Notes: generated by a model not told the origin, from the sequence alone. Shown: positions 33,844-43,367, counted from the stretch's first letter. The stretch: DNA of 49,894 nt from RUG563 sp024681215 (GCA_024681215.1 JAILBG010000106.1:1-49894); one strand, 5' to 3'. Numbers and translations are program-made.

Positions 33844-33855
33844 TTCGTCCGCTGT

Positions 33856-35271
33856 TCAAAAACCGTTTTTCTCTTCCAGGAACCGATGTGCTTCCAGGGC
33901 CGCGGCCCGTCCGTCCGCCAGAGCGCGCACCACCAGGGACTGTCCGGTGCGCATGTCCCCGGCGGAGAACAGCTTTCCGCTAAGATGATGCGAGCCGTCG
34001 GGCGACAGCAGCCGCCCCCGGGCATCCGGCTGCAGCGCGAAGCGGGACAGCGTGGCGTCCTCGCAGCCCACGAACCCGGCGGCGATGAGCAGCAATCCGC
34101 AGGGCAGCGTCTTTTCCGTGCCGGGCACGGGGGAAAGCCGGCCCTCCGGGCCCTTCGCCAGGCGAACGGCGGTCAGGGAAACGATTTCGTTCTTCTCATT
34201 GACCTGAATGCTCTGCACCGTGGTTTCGTAGATCCGGGGATCGCCGCCCTGCACGGCCATGGCCTCGATCTGCCCGTAATCGGTGCGCAGGGTGCGAGGC
34301 CACTCCGGCCAGGGATTGCCGGGAGCGCGGCTTTCCGGCGCGGCGGGCATCATTTCCAGCTGGGTGACGGAAGCGCAGCGCTGGCGCAGGGCCGTGCCCA
34401 CGCAGTCGTTGCCCGTATCGCCGCCGCCCACCACCACCACGTGCTTTCCCCGGGCGGAGACGGCGGGATCCGCACCGGCCAGGACGGCTTTCGTGGCTTC
34501 CGTCAGATAATTCCCGGCGAAATGCACGCCCTTGGCGTCCAGGTGCCCGACGTTCAGGCTGCGGGGCTTTTTCGCCCCGCCGCACAGGAGCACGGCGTCG
34601 TAATCTTCCGTCAGATCCGGCGCGGCCTCGGCGTTCAGCAGGAAGGAAACGCCCTCCGCCTCCATCAGCCGGATGCGCCGCATCACGATCTCCTTGGGCA
34701 GTTTCATGTTGGGAATGCCGTACATGAGCAGCCCGCCGGGGCGGTCCGCCTTCTCGATGACCGTGACCGCGTGGCCCATTTGGTTCAGCAGATCCGCGGC
34801 GGCCAATCCGGCAGGGCCGCTGCCCACCACCGCCACCCTTTTTCCCGTGCGGGATGCGGGGATGCGGGGCTTGATCCACCCTTTGGAGAAGCCCGTTTCG
34901 ATGAGATACAGTTCGTTGTCCCGGTTGGTCACGCCGTCGTCCGCCAGATTGCAGGCCTTTTCGCACAGCGCAGGGCACACCCGCCCGGTGAATTCCGGAA
35001 ACGGGGCGGTTTGCAAAAGCCTTTCCAGCGCCACTTGTTCCTGGCCCCGGCACAGCAGATCGTTCCATTCCGGGATCAGGTTGTGCAAGGGACAGCCGAA
35101 ATCCGACTGGCAGAAGGGCACGCCGCAGTTCATGCACCGCGACGCCTGACAAAAACGGACCTCTGCGGGCTGGGCGGCGTGGAGATCGCCGAAATCCTCA
35201 AGCCGCGCTTGCGCATCCCGATACGGGTTTTCCGCCCGGGCGTATTCCATGAATCCGGTCGCCTTGCCCAT
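33856..35271 (-). CDS. gltD: Glutamate synthase, small subunit
   Basis: Supplies electrons from NADPH to GltB for glutamate synthesis from glutamine and 2-oxoglutarate. The 471-residue protein has the N-terminal cysteine-rich [4Fe-4S] region (RFCQASRCMNCGVPFCQSD, about 39-57, and GRVCPALCEKACN, about 96-108). An FAD loop VVGSGPAGLAAADLL (about 148) and an NAD(P) loop VVVGGGDTGNDCVG (about 283) follow, ending with FSAGDMRTGQSLVVRA. It follows gltB by 4 nt, and its ribosome site lies inside the gltB end. Confidence 0.95.
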   Translation of the reverse strand: MGKATGFMEYARAENPYRDAQARLEDFGDLHAAQPAEVRFCQASRCMNCGVPFCQSDFGCPLHNLIPEWNDLLCRGQEQVALERLLQTAPFPEFTGRVCPALCEKACNLADDGVTNRDNELYLIETGFSKGWIKPRIPASRTGKRVAVVGSGPAGLAAADLLNQMGHAVTVIEKADRPGGLLMYGIPNMKLPKEIVMRRIRLMEAEGVSFLLNAEAAPDLTEDYDAVLLCGGAKKPRSLNVGHLDAKGVHFAGNYLTEATKAVLAGADPAVSARGKHVVVVGGGDTGNDCVGTALRQRCASVTQLEMMPAAPESRAPGNPWPEWPRTLRTDYGQIEAMAVQGGDPRIYETTVQSIQVNEKNEIVSLTAVRLAKGPEGRLSPVPGTEKTLPCGLLLIAAGFVGCEDATLSRFALQPDARGRLLSPDGSHHLSGKLFSAGDMRTGQSLVVRALADGRAAALEAHRFLEEKNGF

Positions 35272-35275
35272 ACCG

Positions 35276-38200
35276 TCACGCTCCCTTCAGATAAGCCAGG
35301 TATTCGTCGGAAATCACCGTTTGGAACCGGGGCAGGTATTCGTCGAAGGCCCGCAGGATCTCCCCGGCTTTTTTCGATCCCGTGGCCCGCTCGTGCATCT
35401 GCAACAGACGCTGCAGCTCGCCCGCCTGTTCCGGGGGAACGGGATACATTTTCACATGCCCGGGATTCAGGCGGTCCTTCAGCGTCCCGTCCCCGTCCAG
35501 CACCCAGGCGATGCCGCCGCTCATGCCCGCGGCGAAGTTGTCGCCCACCTTGCCCAGCACCGCCACCCGGCCGCCGGTCATATACTCGCAGCCGTGATCG
35601 CCCAGGCCTTCCACCACCGCCCAGGCCCCGGAATTGCGCACGGCGAAGCGCTCGCCCGCCCGGCCCGCGATGAATGCGTATCCGCTGGTGGCGCCGTAAA
35701 GGGCCACGTTGCCGATGAGGGTGTCCTCCGGCTTCCATACGCTGTCCACCGGCGGGCAGACGGCGACCGTGCCGCCGGACAGGCCCTTGCCCAGATAATC
35801 GTTGGCCACGCCGTACAGCGTGATTTCCTGGCCCGCGGGCAGGAACGCGCCGAAGGACTGGCCGCCGCAGCCCTGGGCCTGGATGCGCCTTTCGCCTTTC
35901 AGCATGGCGCCGAAGGCCCGGTCGGTGGTGGTGAGGTGCACATGATTCTGGAAGAGCCTCGCGTCGGTGCGCTCGCTCAAATGGAAATCGTGTTTCGCCT
36001 CCTGCTGGAAATGGGTGTTCCTGGCAAAGCCGATCAGGGGGGAGAGGTCCATTTTCACGTCCGGCTTCATTTTCAGCAGATCGCTGCGGCCCACCAGCTC
36101 GTTCACCGTCCGGGCGCCCAGCTTCGCCATGATTTCCCTTAGCTGCTCCGCGATAAAGAGCATGAACCGCTCCACGTATTCCGGCTTGCCCATGAACCGC
36201 CTGCGCAGCGCGGGGTTCTGGGTGGCGATGCCGAAGGGGCACGTGCCCAGATGGCACACCCGCATCATCCGGCAGCCCATCGTCACCAGCGGCGCGGTGG
36301 CGAAGCCGAATTCCTCCGCCCCCAGCAGCAGGGCCACCATCACGTCGTGCCCGGTCATCAGCTTTCCGTCCGTTTCCAGGGTCACTTTCTGGCGAAGCCT
36401 GTTGCGGCACAGCACCTGATGAGCTTCCGCCAGGCCGATTTCCCAGGGCAGGCCCGCGTGATGCACGGAGCTTTGCGGCGCGGCGCCGGTGCCGCCCTCG
36501 CCGCCGGAAATCAGGATGCCGCCCGCCCCGGCCTTTGCAACGCCGCTGGCGATGGTGCCCACCCCCGTGGAGGAAACCAGCTTCACGGTGATCTTGGCCT
36601 GCTCGTTGGCGCACTGCAGATCGTAGATCAGCTCGGCCAGGTCCTCGATGGAATAAATATCGTGGTGGGGCGGCGGGGAGATCAGGGAGATGCCCGGGGT
36701 GGAGCAGCGGGTCTTCGCCACGCTGTCCGTCACCTTCGCCCCCGGCAGGTGCCCGCCCTCGCCGGGCTTGGCGCCCTGGGCCATTTTGATCTGGATTTCT
36801 TTTGCGGAAAGCAGGTATTCCCTTGTCACGCCGAAGCGGCCGGAGGCCACCTGCTTGATGGCGGAATTGAGGTTCGTTCCGAAGCGCCCGGGCAGTTCGC
36901 CGCCCTCGCCGCTGTTGCTTTTGCCGCCCAGATGATTCATGGCCTGGGCCATGCATTCGTGGGCTTCCTGGGAAATGGAGCCGTAGCTCATGGCCCCGGT
37001 GCGGAAGCGCCGGACGATGCTGGCGGCGCTTTCCACCTCCGAAAGGGGAATGGCCCGACAGGCGTCGAAATCGAAGGTCAGCATGGAACGGATGGTGCGG
37101 GGGCCCTCGTTTTCCACCCGGGCGGCGTAGCGGTCGAACAGGTCCTTGCTGTCCGTCCACACCGCCTGCTGCAGGAGGTGGATGGTCTCCGGGGCGTAGA
37201 GATGCTCCTCCGCCCCTTCTCCCGTGCGCAGCCGGTGGGTGCCCACACTGGGCAGGCCCTTCCCCAGGGGATCGGCGAAGGCCGCGGCATGATGGAAACG
37301 GCTGTCCGCCTCCACCCGGTTCAGGTCCGTGCCGCCCAGGGTGCAGGGCGTATTGGTGAAGTACTTTTCAACGAACGGCTCGTCCAGGCCCACGATCTCA
37401 AACAGCTGGGCGCTCTGGTAGGCCTGCAGGGTGGAAACACCCATTTTGGAGGCGATTTTTATGACGCCCGCGGTGAGGGCTTTGTTGTAATCCCGGACGG
37501 CGTCCTCCGCGTTCTTTTGGATCTGCCCCGCTTCGCACAGGGCGCGGATGCTGTCGTGGGCCAGGTAAGGGGTCACCGCCCGGGCGCCGAAGCCGATCAG
37601 CAGCGCCATCTGGTGCACGTCCCGGGGCTCGCCGCTTTCCAGGATCACGGAAACCGCCGTGCGCTTCTTGATGCGGATCAAATGCTGCTCCAGGCCGGAC
37701 ACCGCCAGCAGCGACGGAATGGCCAGCCGGTTTTCATCCATCCCCTGATCGGACAGGATCAGGATGTTGATCCTGTCCCTGCAGGCCTGATCGCAGGCGG
37801 CGAAAAACGCGGACAGGGCGTCCCGCAGGGATCCGCTTTTTTCGTACAGCAAAGAAACCGTGCGGACGGAAAAGGCGGGATGATCGATCCGGCGGATCCG
37901 CTCCAGCTCCTCCTCCGTCAGGATCGGGGAGGGGAGCTCCAGCACGGCGCAGTTGTCGGGATCGTGGGAAAGCAGGTTGCCGTCGTCCCCGATATAGATG
38001 GAGCAGTCGGTTTTGATCTCCTCCCGCAGGGCGTCGATGGGCGGGTTGGTCACCTGGGCGAAGCGCTGCCTGAAATAATCAAAGAGGCTGGGATGGGTTT
38101 TGCTCAGCGCTGCCAGGGGCTCGTCCGCGCCCATGGAAACGATGGGCTCCCCACCGTTCTGCGCCATGGGCAGAAGGATGTCATGCTCATCCTCCCAGGT

Positions 38201-39595
38201 GTAATGAAACGCCTTGCACAGCCGGACGCGCCGCGCCTCATCCGGTTTTTCGCGCTGGTCCCGCGCCTGGGGCAGATCGTTCAGGGAAATCAGCCGCCGC
38301 ATCCATTCCGAATACGGGCGCTGCTGCGCGTAGGCGGCTTTCAGTTCTTCGCTCTCCCTGAGCGCGCCGGTTTTCAGATCGGCTTCCAGCGCGTCTCCGC
38401 CCTTGAGCTTCCACCGGCGCACGATATGAGCGTTTTCCTCAAACAAAACCCCGGCCTCCGAGGAAAGGATCAGCCGGCCGTCGTCGGTCAGGGCGCAGCG
38501 AAGGGGCCGCAGGCCGTTGCGGTCCAGGGACGCGCAGACCTTTTCCCCGTCGGAATACAGGATGGCCGCCGGCCCGTCCCAGGGCTCCATCATGGTGGCG
38601 TAATAGCGGTACAGATCCCGCCAGGGGGTTTCCTTTTTCGCTCCCTGCCAGGGCTCCGGCAGCAGGATCATCCCCGCCAGGGACAGGGGAAAGCCGTTCA
38701 TGGCCAGGAATTCCAGGGTGTTGTCCAGCATCTGGCTGTCGCTGCCGCCTTCCGTCACCACCGGCAGCACCCGCCGCATTTCCTCGCCCATCACGGGGGA
38801 GCGCATGGTTTCCTCCCGGGCCTTCATGCGGTCGTGATTGCCCCGGATGGTATTGATTTCCCCGTTGTGCAGAAGCATCCGCTGGGGATGCGCTTTGCTC
38901 CAGGAGGGGAAGGTGTTGGTGGAAAAGCGGGAATGCACCATGGCCATCTGGCTTACGTAGCGCACGTCCTGCAGGTCGTCGTAAAAGGAGCGGAGCTGGC
39001 TCACCAGCATCATGCCCTTGTAAACGATAGTGCGGCAGGACAGGGAGCAGACGTAGGTATCCGTATCCTGCTTTTCAAAGACGCGGCGCAGCACGTACAG
39101 CCGCCGGTCGAAATCCAATCCGGGGGCGGCGCCGTCCGGCCGTTTCAGGAAGCACTGACGGATGCGGGGCATGGTGCGCCTGGCGCCCGCGCCCAGCTGC
39201 GCCGGATGGCAGGGCACATTGCGCCAGCCCAGCACCTTGATCCCTTCCGACGCCGCTAACTGCTCAAAAATGCGGCGGGCGCTGTCCGCGCCCACCTCGT
39301 CCTCCGGCAAAAAGAACATCCCCACGCCGTAATCGCCCGGGCCTCCCAGGGCAATCCCCTCCTCCTGCGCCCAGGCGGAAAAGAGGCTGTGGGGAAGCTG
39401 CGTCATGATCCCGACCCCGTCGCCGGTGGTGCCCAGCGCGTCGCTGCCCGCCCGATGGGCCAGCCTTTCCACGATGGAAAGCGCCTGATCCACCGTCCGG
39501 TGGGTGGCCTTGCCGCTCAGATCGGCGATGGCCCCCACGCCGCAGCTTTCGTGCTCCATTTCTTCGCGATAAAGAGGATACTGCTGATCCCGCAT
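35276..39595 (-). CDS. gltB: Glutamate synthase, large subunit
   Basis: The glutaminase and synthase subunit of NADPH-GOGAT. The 1439-residue protein is a little shorter than the usual ~1500. The catalytic cysteine is Cys18 in HESCGVGAI, so a 17-residue propeptide must be removed, as is known for GltB. The central domain, the FMN/3Fe-4S synthase domain (PGEGGHLPGAKV, SPPPHHDIYSIEDLA, GGEGGTGAAP and a cysteine cluster MGCRMMRVCHLGTCPFGIATQ shown in part) and the C-terminal GXGXG beta-helix repeat (GDHGCEYMTGGRVAVLG) are all present. The start overlaps the ANTAR gene stop by one base (TAATG), and GGAGGG is 6 nt upstream. Confidence 0.96.
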   Translation of the reverse strand: MRDQQYPLYREEMEHESCGVGAIADLSGKATHRTVDQALSIVERLAHRAGSDALGTTGDGVGIMTQLPHSLFSAWAQEEGIALGGPGDYGVGMFFLPEDEVGADSARRIFEQLAASEGIKVLGWRNVPCHPAQLGAGARRTMPRIRQCFLKRPDGAAPGLDFDRRLYVLRRVFEKQDTDTYVCSLSCRTIVYKGMMLVSQLRSFYDDLQDVRYVSQMAMVHSRFSTNTFPSWSKAHPQRMLLHNGEINTIRGNHDRMKAREETMRSPVMGEEMRRVLPVVTEGGSDSQMLDNTLEFLAMNGFPLSLAGMILLPEPWQGAKKETPWRDLYRYYATMMEPWDGPAAILYSDGEKVCASLDRNGLRPLRCALTDDGRLILSSEAGVLFEENAHIVRRWKLKGGDALEADLKTGALRESEELKAAYAQQRPYSEWMRRLISLNDLPQARDQREKPDEARRVRLCKAFHYTWEDEHDILLPMAQNGGEPIVSMGADEPLAALSKTHPSLFDYFRQRFAQVTNPPIDALREEIKTDCSIYIGDDGNLLSHDPDNCAVLELPSPILTEEELERIRRIDHPAFSVRTVSLLYEKSGSLRDALSAFFAACDQACRDRINILILSDQGMDENRLAIPSLLAVSGLEQHLIRIKKRTAVSVILESGEPRDVHQMALLIGFGARAVTPYLAHDSIRALCEAGQIQKNAEDAVRDYNKALTAGVIKIASKMGVSTLQAYQSAQLFEIVGLDEPFVEKYFTNTPCTLGGTDLNRVEADSRFHHAAAFADPLGKGLPSVGTHRLRTGEGAEEHLYAPETIHLLQQAVWTDSKDLFDRYAARVENEGPRTIRSMLTFDFDACRAIPLSEVESAASIVRRFRTGAMSYGSISQEAHECMAQAMNHLGGKSNSGEGGELPGRFGTNLNSAIKQVASGRFGVTREYLLSAKEIQIKMAQGAKPGEGGHLPGAKVTDSVAKTRCSTPGISLISPPPHHDIYSIEDLAELIYDLQCANEQAKITVKLVSSTGVGTIASGVAKAGAGGILISGGEGGTGAAPQSSVHHAGLPWEIGLAEAHQVLCRNRLRQKVTLETDGKLMTGHDVMVALLLGAEEFGFATAPLVTMGCRMMRVCHLGTCPFGIATQNPALRRRFMGKPEYVERFMLFIAEQLREIMAKLGARTVNELVGRSDLLKMKPDVKMDLSPLIGFARNTHFQQEAKHDFHLSERTDARLFQNHVHLTTTDRAFGAMLKGERRIQAQGCGGQSFGAFLPAGQEITLYGVANDYLGKGLSGGTVAVCPPVDSVWKPEDTLIGNVALYGATSGYAFIAGRAGERFAVRNSGAWAVVEGLGDHGCEYMTGGRVAVLGKVGDNFAAGMSGGIAWVLDGDGTLKDRLNPGHVKMYPVPPEQAGELQRLLQMHERATGSKKAGEILRAFDEYLPRFQTVISDEYLAYLKGA

Positions 39596-40134
39596 TAGTT
39601 TCCCTCCGTCTCCCTCGACGTTTCAAGTATCTGCGCGGCGTATTCCGCCATCCGGACGCCGTGGTTCATGGCGTAATGCTGCATGGCCCGGTGCGCCTCC
39701 GGTTCGGTGAGGCCCCGGCGCCGCATCAGCAGGCGTTTGGCCCGTTCCACGGCCTGCTTTTCGTCGCCCATTCGCTTGGGCAGGCGCATCTGGTGCAGCT
39801 GGGTGAGCATTTCCACCGCGCCGATCACCGCTTGGCTGGAGGCCGGAAGCGCCAGGCGGAAGATCTCCGGCGCTTCGCAGCTTTCCAGCAGGGCGGGCTT
39901 TCCGATCAGCAAAAGCTGAATGCGGTCCCCGTAGTCCCATTGCAGATCGTCCGGCTTGCAGTCCGGCAGGCTGCCCAGCAGAATCACCACGCCGTCGTCG
40001 CACTCGTTGACGGTCCTTCGCAGCTCGCTGCCGGACGCACAGCACCGGAAAACGGAATAGCCGGAGGAGGAGAGCAGGCGGGAAAGCTGTTCCCGGCTTA
40101 CTTCCGATGCGCCGGCGATCACGATTCTGGCCAT
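39595..40134 (-). CDS. ANTAR-domain antiterminator with pseudo-receiver domain
   Basis: The 179-residue protein has an N-terminal domain (1-~115) of receiver-like shape (MARIVIAGASEVSREQLSRLL) in which the strand ending that should carry the phosphorylated Asp reads VVILLGSLPD, so it is probably not phosphorylated in the usual way. The C-terminal ANTAR domain (about 122-172: ERAKRLLMRRRGLTEPEAHRAMQHYAMNHGVRMAEYAAQIL) is a three-helix RNA-binding module that prevents termination by binding hexaloop hairpins. Its place between glnA and gltB, and the hexaloop/terminator leaders at 41530-41569 and 41698-41734, point to RNA-level control of nitrogen assimilation. The signal input is unknown. Confidence 0.85.
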   Translation of the reverse strand: MARIVIAGASEVSREQLSRLLSSSGYSVFRCCASGSELRRTVNECDDGVVILLGSLPDCKPDDLQWDYGDRIQLLLIGKPALLESCEAPEIFRLALPASSQAVIGAVEMLTQLHQMRLPKRMGDEKQAVERAKRLLMRRRGLTEPEAHRAMQHYAMNHGVRMAEYAAQILETSRETEGN

Positions 40135-40173
40135 GGCCGCTTCCTCCTTCCGGGCTGTATTTTCATCCGTGGG

Positions 40174-41505
40174 TCAGTACATCACGATGTACCGGTCGAT
40201 TTCCCATTTGCTCACGTGGGTGCGGTAGGCGTCCCATTCCTTTTCCTTGCCTTCCACATACTGGGAAAGCACGTGCTCGCCCAGGGCTGCGCAGATCACG
40301 TCGTCCGCCTTCAGGCATTCCACCGCTTCCTTCAGCGTGCCGGGCAGGGATTTGATGCCCTTCTTCTCCCGGGTGGGGCCGTCCATGGCGAAAATGTTTT
40401 CGGTGATCTCATCCGGCGGCGTCAGGCCCTTTTCGATGCCGTCCAGGCCGGCTGCCAGGCAAACCGCCATGTTCAGATACGGGTTGCAGCTGGGATCGGG
40501 GCAGCGCAGCTCCACCCGCGTGCCCATGCCCCGGGCGGCGGGGATGCGGATCAGGGCCGAGCGGTTGCTGGCGCTCCAGGCCAGATAGCAGGGGGCCTCA
40601 TAGCCCGGCACCAGGCGCTTGTAGCTGTTTACCAAAGGATTCGTGATGGCCGCCATGCCGCGGACGTGGCCCAGGATGCCGGCGATGAAGGAATAGGCTT
40701 CCTTGGAAAGGCCCCGCTTGTCGGCGGGATCGGCGAACACGTTCTTCCCGTCCTTGAACAGGCTCATGTTGGTGTGCATGCCGCTGCCGTTGATGCCGAA
40801 CACGGGCTTGGGCATGAAGGTGGCGTGCAGGCCGTTCTTCTGGGCCAGGGTCTTGACCGCCAGCTTGAAGGTCATGATATTGTCGGCGGCGGTGAGGGCG
40901 TCGGTATATTTGAAGTCGATCTCATGCTGCCCGGCGGCCACTTCATGATGGCTGGCCTCGATCTCGAAGCCCATCTGCTCCAGGCTCATGCAGATTTCCC
41001 GCCGGGTGCTTTCGCCGTGATCCAGGGGCCCCAGATCGAAGTAGCCCGCTTCGTCGCCTGTGGTGGTGGTGGGCCGGCCCTGCTCGTCGGTCTGGAAGAG
41101 GAAGAATTCCATTTCCGGGCCCACGTTGAAGGAATAGCCCATGTCCGCCGCCTTTTTCAGCACCTTTTTCAGCACGCCCCGGGGATCGCCCGCAAAGGGC
41201 GTGCCGTCCGGGTTGTACACGTCGCAGATCAGCCGCGCTACCTTGCCGTGCTGAGGCCGCCAGGGCAGGATGGTGAAGGTGCTCAGATCGGGGCGCAGGT
41301 ACTGGTCGCTTTCGTTGATGCGCACAAAGCCTTCGATGCTGCTTCCGTCGATCATGATCTCGTTGTTCACGGCCTTTTCGATCTGGCTGGCGGTGATGGC
41401 CACGTTTTTCAGCTGGCCGAAAATATCGGTGAACTGCATGCGGATGAACTCCACGTCGTCTTCCCGTACCATGCGGATGATGTCTTCCTTGCTGTACTTG
41501 CTCAT
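40174..41505 (-). CDS. glnA: Glutamine synthetase type I
   Basis: Makes glutamine from glutamate, ammonia and ATP. 443 residues, the size of the GSI-alpha group (Firmicutes type). Motifs: DGSSIEGF (about 53-60), the Glu ligands in NVGPEMEFFLF (about 127), EVAAGQHEIDFKY (about 188), the ATP-site NGSGMHTNMSLF (about 238) and NRSALIRIPAARG (about 315). No adenylylation-loop tyrosine typical of the GSI-beta type was recognised. It is first in the glnA-ANTAR-gltB-gltD operon and has its own promoter and a terminator-like hairpin in the leader. Confidence 0.96.
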   Translation of the reverse strand: MSKYSKEDIIRMVREDDVEFIRMQFTDIFGQLKNVAITASQIEKAVNNEIMIDGSSIEGFVRINESDQYLRPDLSTFTILPWRPQHGKVARLICDVYNPDGTPFAGDPRGVLKKVLKKAADMGYSFNVGPEMEFFLFQTDEQGRPTTTTGDEAGYFDLGPLDHGESTRREICMSLEQMGFEIEASHHEVAAGQHEIDFKYTDALTAADNIMTFKLAVKTLAQKNGLHATFMPKPVFGINGSGMHTNMSLFKDGKNVFADPADKRGLSKEAYSFIAGILGHVRGMAAITNPLVNSYKRLVPGYEAPCYLAWSASNRSALIRIPAARGMGTRVELRCPDPSCNPYLNMAVCLAAGLDGIEKGLTPPDEITENIFAMDGPTREKKGIKSLPGTLKEAVECLKADDVICAALGEHVLSQYVEGKEKEWDAYRTHVSKWEIDRYIVMY

Positions 41506-41529
41506 GGTTGGCAGCCTCCTTCAATAATT

Positions 41530-41569
41530 AAAAAGCGCAAGGGAACCGGATCCATCGGCTCCCTTGCCA
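41530..41569 (-). promoter_or_regulatory. glnA leader: hexaloop hairpin competing with terminator
   Basis: On the minus strand 41556-41567 pairs with 41537-41548 (12 bp, one G-T pair), then GC and five T (41530-41534): a terminator between promoter and ribosome site. Alternatively TGGC (41566-41569) pairs with GCCG (41556-41559) around the six-base loop AAGGGA (41560-41565). The two foldings share bases and exclude each other. The loop has A at position 1 and G at 4, as known for ANTAR targets. Confidence 0.65.
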
Positions 41570-41576
41570 TGGATGC

Positions 41577-41605
41577 AGGATAGCACCCCGCGGGCCGCTT
41601 GTCAA
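41577..41605 (-). promoter_or_regulatory. glnA promoter
   Basis: Minus-strand TTGACA (41600-41605), 17-nt spacer and TATCCT (41577-41582). Predicted +1 is near 41570, so the transcript begins with the hexaloop hairpin. Confidence 0.75.
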
Positions 41606-41658
41606 TCCGGCGCGCTGTTTTTTTCCTGTTTTTGCGTTTTCCCGGAAACCGCGCCGCA

Positions 41659-41687
41659 TTGACAGCGAACGGCGAACCTGCTATGAT
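41659..41687 (+). promoter_or_regulatory. Asparagine synthetase promoter
   Basis: TTGACA (41659-41664), 17-nt spacer and TATGAT (41682-41687). Predicted +1 is near 41694. Confidence 0.82.
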
Positions 41688-41697
41688 ACGTCCAACG

Positions 41698-41734
41698 GGA
41701 CAAGGGCGTCCGCACGGATGCCCTGTCTCTTTTT
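41698..41734 (+). promoter_or_regulatory. Asparagine synthetase leader: hexaloop hairpin competing with terminator
   Basis: GGAC (41698-41701) and GTCC (41708-41711) close the six-base loop AAGGGC (41702-41707). The same bases form the left arm of a terminator stem, 41699-41711 with 41716-41727, followed by TCTTTTT. The layout is the same as in the glnA leader and lies right after the promoter. Confidence 0.65.
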
Positions 41735-41757
41735 CATTTTGGAGGGAGGATCGGAAG

Positions 41758-43338
41758 ATGTGCTCCATCTTTGGATTGACCAGTACGAAAGTGCCCATGG
41801 AACAGATGCGCGCCTGCTTTGACCGCACCGTTTCCCGGGGCCCGGACCTGAGCCGGTTTGAAAAGATCCCCGGCGGATACCTGGGCTTTCACCGCCTGGC
41901 CATCATGGGCCTGGACGACCGGGGCATGCAGCCCTTCCATCTGGGCCTGGACGCGGTGGTATGCAACGGCGAGCTTTACGGCTTCCGCCCGCTAAGGGAC
42001 CGGCTGCTGGCCAAGTACGAGCTGCACAGCCAGTCCGACTGCGAGATATTGCTTCCTCTGTACCACGAATACGGCGTGGAAATGTTTAAGACCCTGGACG
42101 CGGAATTCGCCCTGATCCTGTGGGACGGGACGCTCAAGAAGCTCATCGCCGCCCGGGACCCCATCGGCATCCGGCCCCTGTATTACGGCAGGCTGCCCGA
42201 CGGCGAATGGGCCTTCGCCAGCGAGCCCAAGAACCTGATGGGCCTGTGCGAAACCATCCTGCCCTTCCCGCCGGGGCATTACTGGATGGACGGGCGGTTC
42301 GTCCGGTACGCCGATCCTGCCTACGTGGGCTACTTCACCATGAAAACCGAGGAGGAGGTGTGCCCCAAGCTCCGCCGGCTGCTTATGGACGGGGTACACA
42401 AGCGCCTGGACGCCGACGCCCCGGTGGGCTTCCTGCTCTCCGGCGGGCTGGATTCCTCCCTGGTGTGCGCCATCGCCCAGAAAATGCTGACCAAGCCCAT
42501 CCGCACCTTTGCCATCGGCATGGACGTGGACGCTATCGACCTGAAATACGCCCGCATCGTAGCCGACTACATCGGCAGCGACCATACGGAGGTGATCATT
42601 TCCGAACAGGACGTGCTGGACGCACTGCCCACGGTGGTGGAGCTGATTGGCACCTGGGACATCACCACCATCCGCGCCTCCATCGGCATGTACCTGGTAT
42701 GCAAATGGATCCACGAGCACACGGACGTCCGGGTGCTGCTGACGGGGGAAATTTCCGACGAGCTGTTCGGCTACAAGTACACCGATTTCGCCCCTTCTGC
42801 CGCCGCCTTCCAGGAGGAGGCGGAAAAGCGCATCCGGGAATTGCACGTGTACGACGTGCTCCGAGCGGACCGCTGCATTTCCGTCAACAGCCTGGAAGCC
42901 CGCGTTCCCTTCGGCGATCTCAAATTCGTCCGCTACGCCATGAGCATCGACCCGGAACTGAAAATGAACCGGCACAACATGGGCAAGTACCTGATCCGCA
43001 AGGCCTTTGCCGACGATCATATCCTGCCCGACGAGATCCTCTGGCGGCAGAAGGCGGCCTTCTCCGACGCCGTGGGCCATTCCATGGTGAACGACCTGAA
43101 AGCCCTGGCCGAAAGGACCTACACTGACAAGGAATTTGCGCAGAAGGCGGCGAAATATGATTACTGCCGGCCCTTCACCAAGGAAAGCCTGCTGTATCGG
43201 GAGCTGTTCGAGCAGTTCTATCCCGGCCAGGCCCGCATGATCCCGGACTACTGGATGCCCAACAAAACCTGGCCCGGCTGCAACGTGGACGACCCCTCCG
43301 CCCGGGTGCTGGCTAACTACGGCGCCAGCGGCGTGTGA
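41758..43338 (+). CDS. asnB: Asparagine synthetase, glutamine-hydrolysing
   Basis: Transfers amide nitrogen from glutamine to aspartate. The 526-residue protein starts Met-Cys (MCSIFGLTST); Cys2 is the glutaminase nucleophile, so the ATG at 41758 (after GGAGGGAGGA) is the true start, not the earlier open frame. SRGPD, LGFHRLAIMGL and CNGELYGF complete the glutaminase domain. The synthetase domain has the PP-loop LLSGGLDSSL (about 228-237), TWDITTIRASIGMYL and GEISDELFGY. It is divergent from glnA and shares with it a leader of the same design, so both may respond to the same nitrogen signal. Confidence 0.93.
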   Translation: MCSIFGLTSTKVPMEQMRACFDRTVSRGPDLSRFEKIPGGYLGFHRLAIMGLDDRGMQPFHLGLDAVVCNGELYGFRPLRDRLLAKYELHSQSDCEILLPLYHEYGVEMFKTLDAEFALILWDGTLKKLIAARDPIGIRPLYYGRLPDGEWAFASEPKNLMGLCETILPFPPGHYWMDGRFVRYADPAYVGYFTMKTEEEVCPKLRRLLMDGVHKRLDADAPVGFLLSGGLDSSLVCAIAQKMLTKPIRTFAIGMDVDAIDLKYARIVADYIGSDHTEVIISEQDVLDALPTVVELIGTWDITTIRASIGMYLVCKWIHEHTDVRVLLTGEISDELFGYKYTDFAPSAAAFQEEAEKRIRELHVYDVLRADRCISVNSLEARVPFGDLKFVRYAMSIDPELKMNRHNMGKYLIRKAFADDHILPDEILWRQKAAFSDAVGHSMVNDLKALAERTYTDKEFAQKAAKYDYCRPFTKESLLYRELFEQFYPGQARMIPDYWMPNKTWPGCNVDDPSARVLANYGASGV

Positions 43339-43367
43339 CGGGGGATGGGGGAACGGGGGAACGCGTG

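Noticed and set aside
33782..33855. glmS ribozyme
   Set aside because: The 74-nt gap is filled by a promoter and ribosome site; the ribozyme core needs far more sequence and its motifs are absent.
36251..39259. A 1002-codon plus-strand frame opposite gltB
   Set aside because: Shadow of gltB: His/Gly/Gln-rich low-information translation with no ribosome site.
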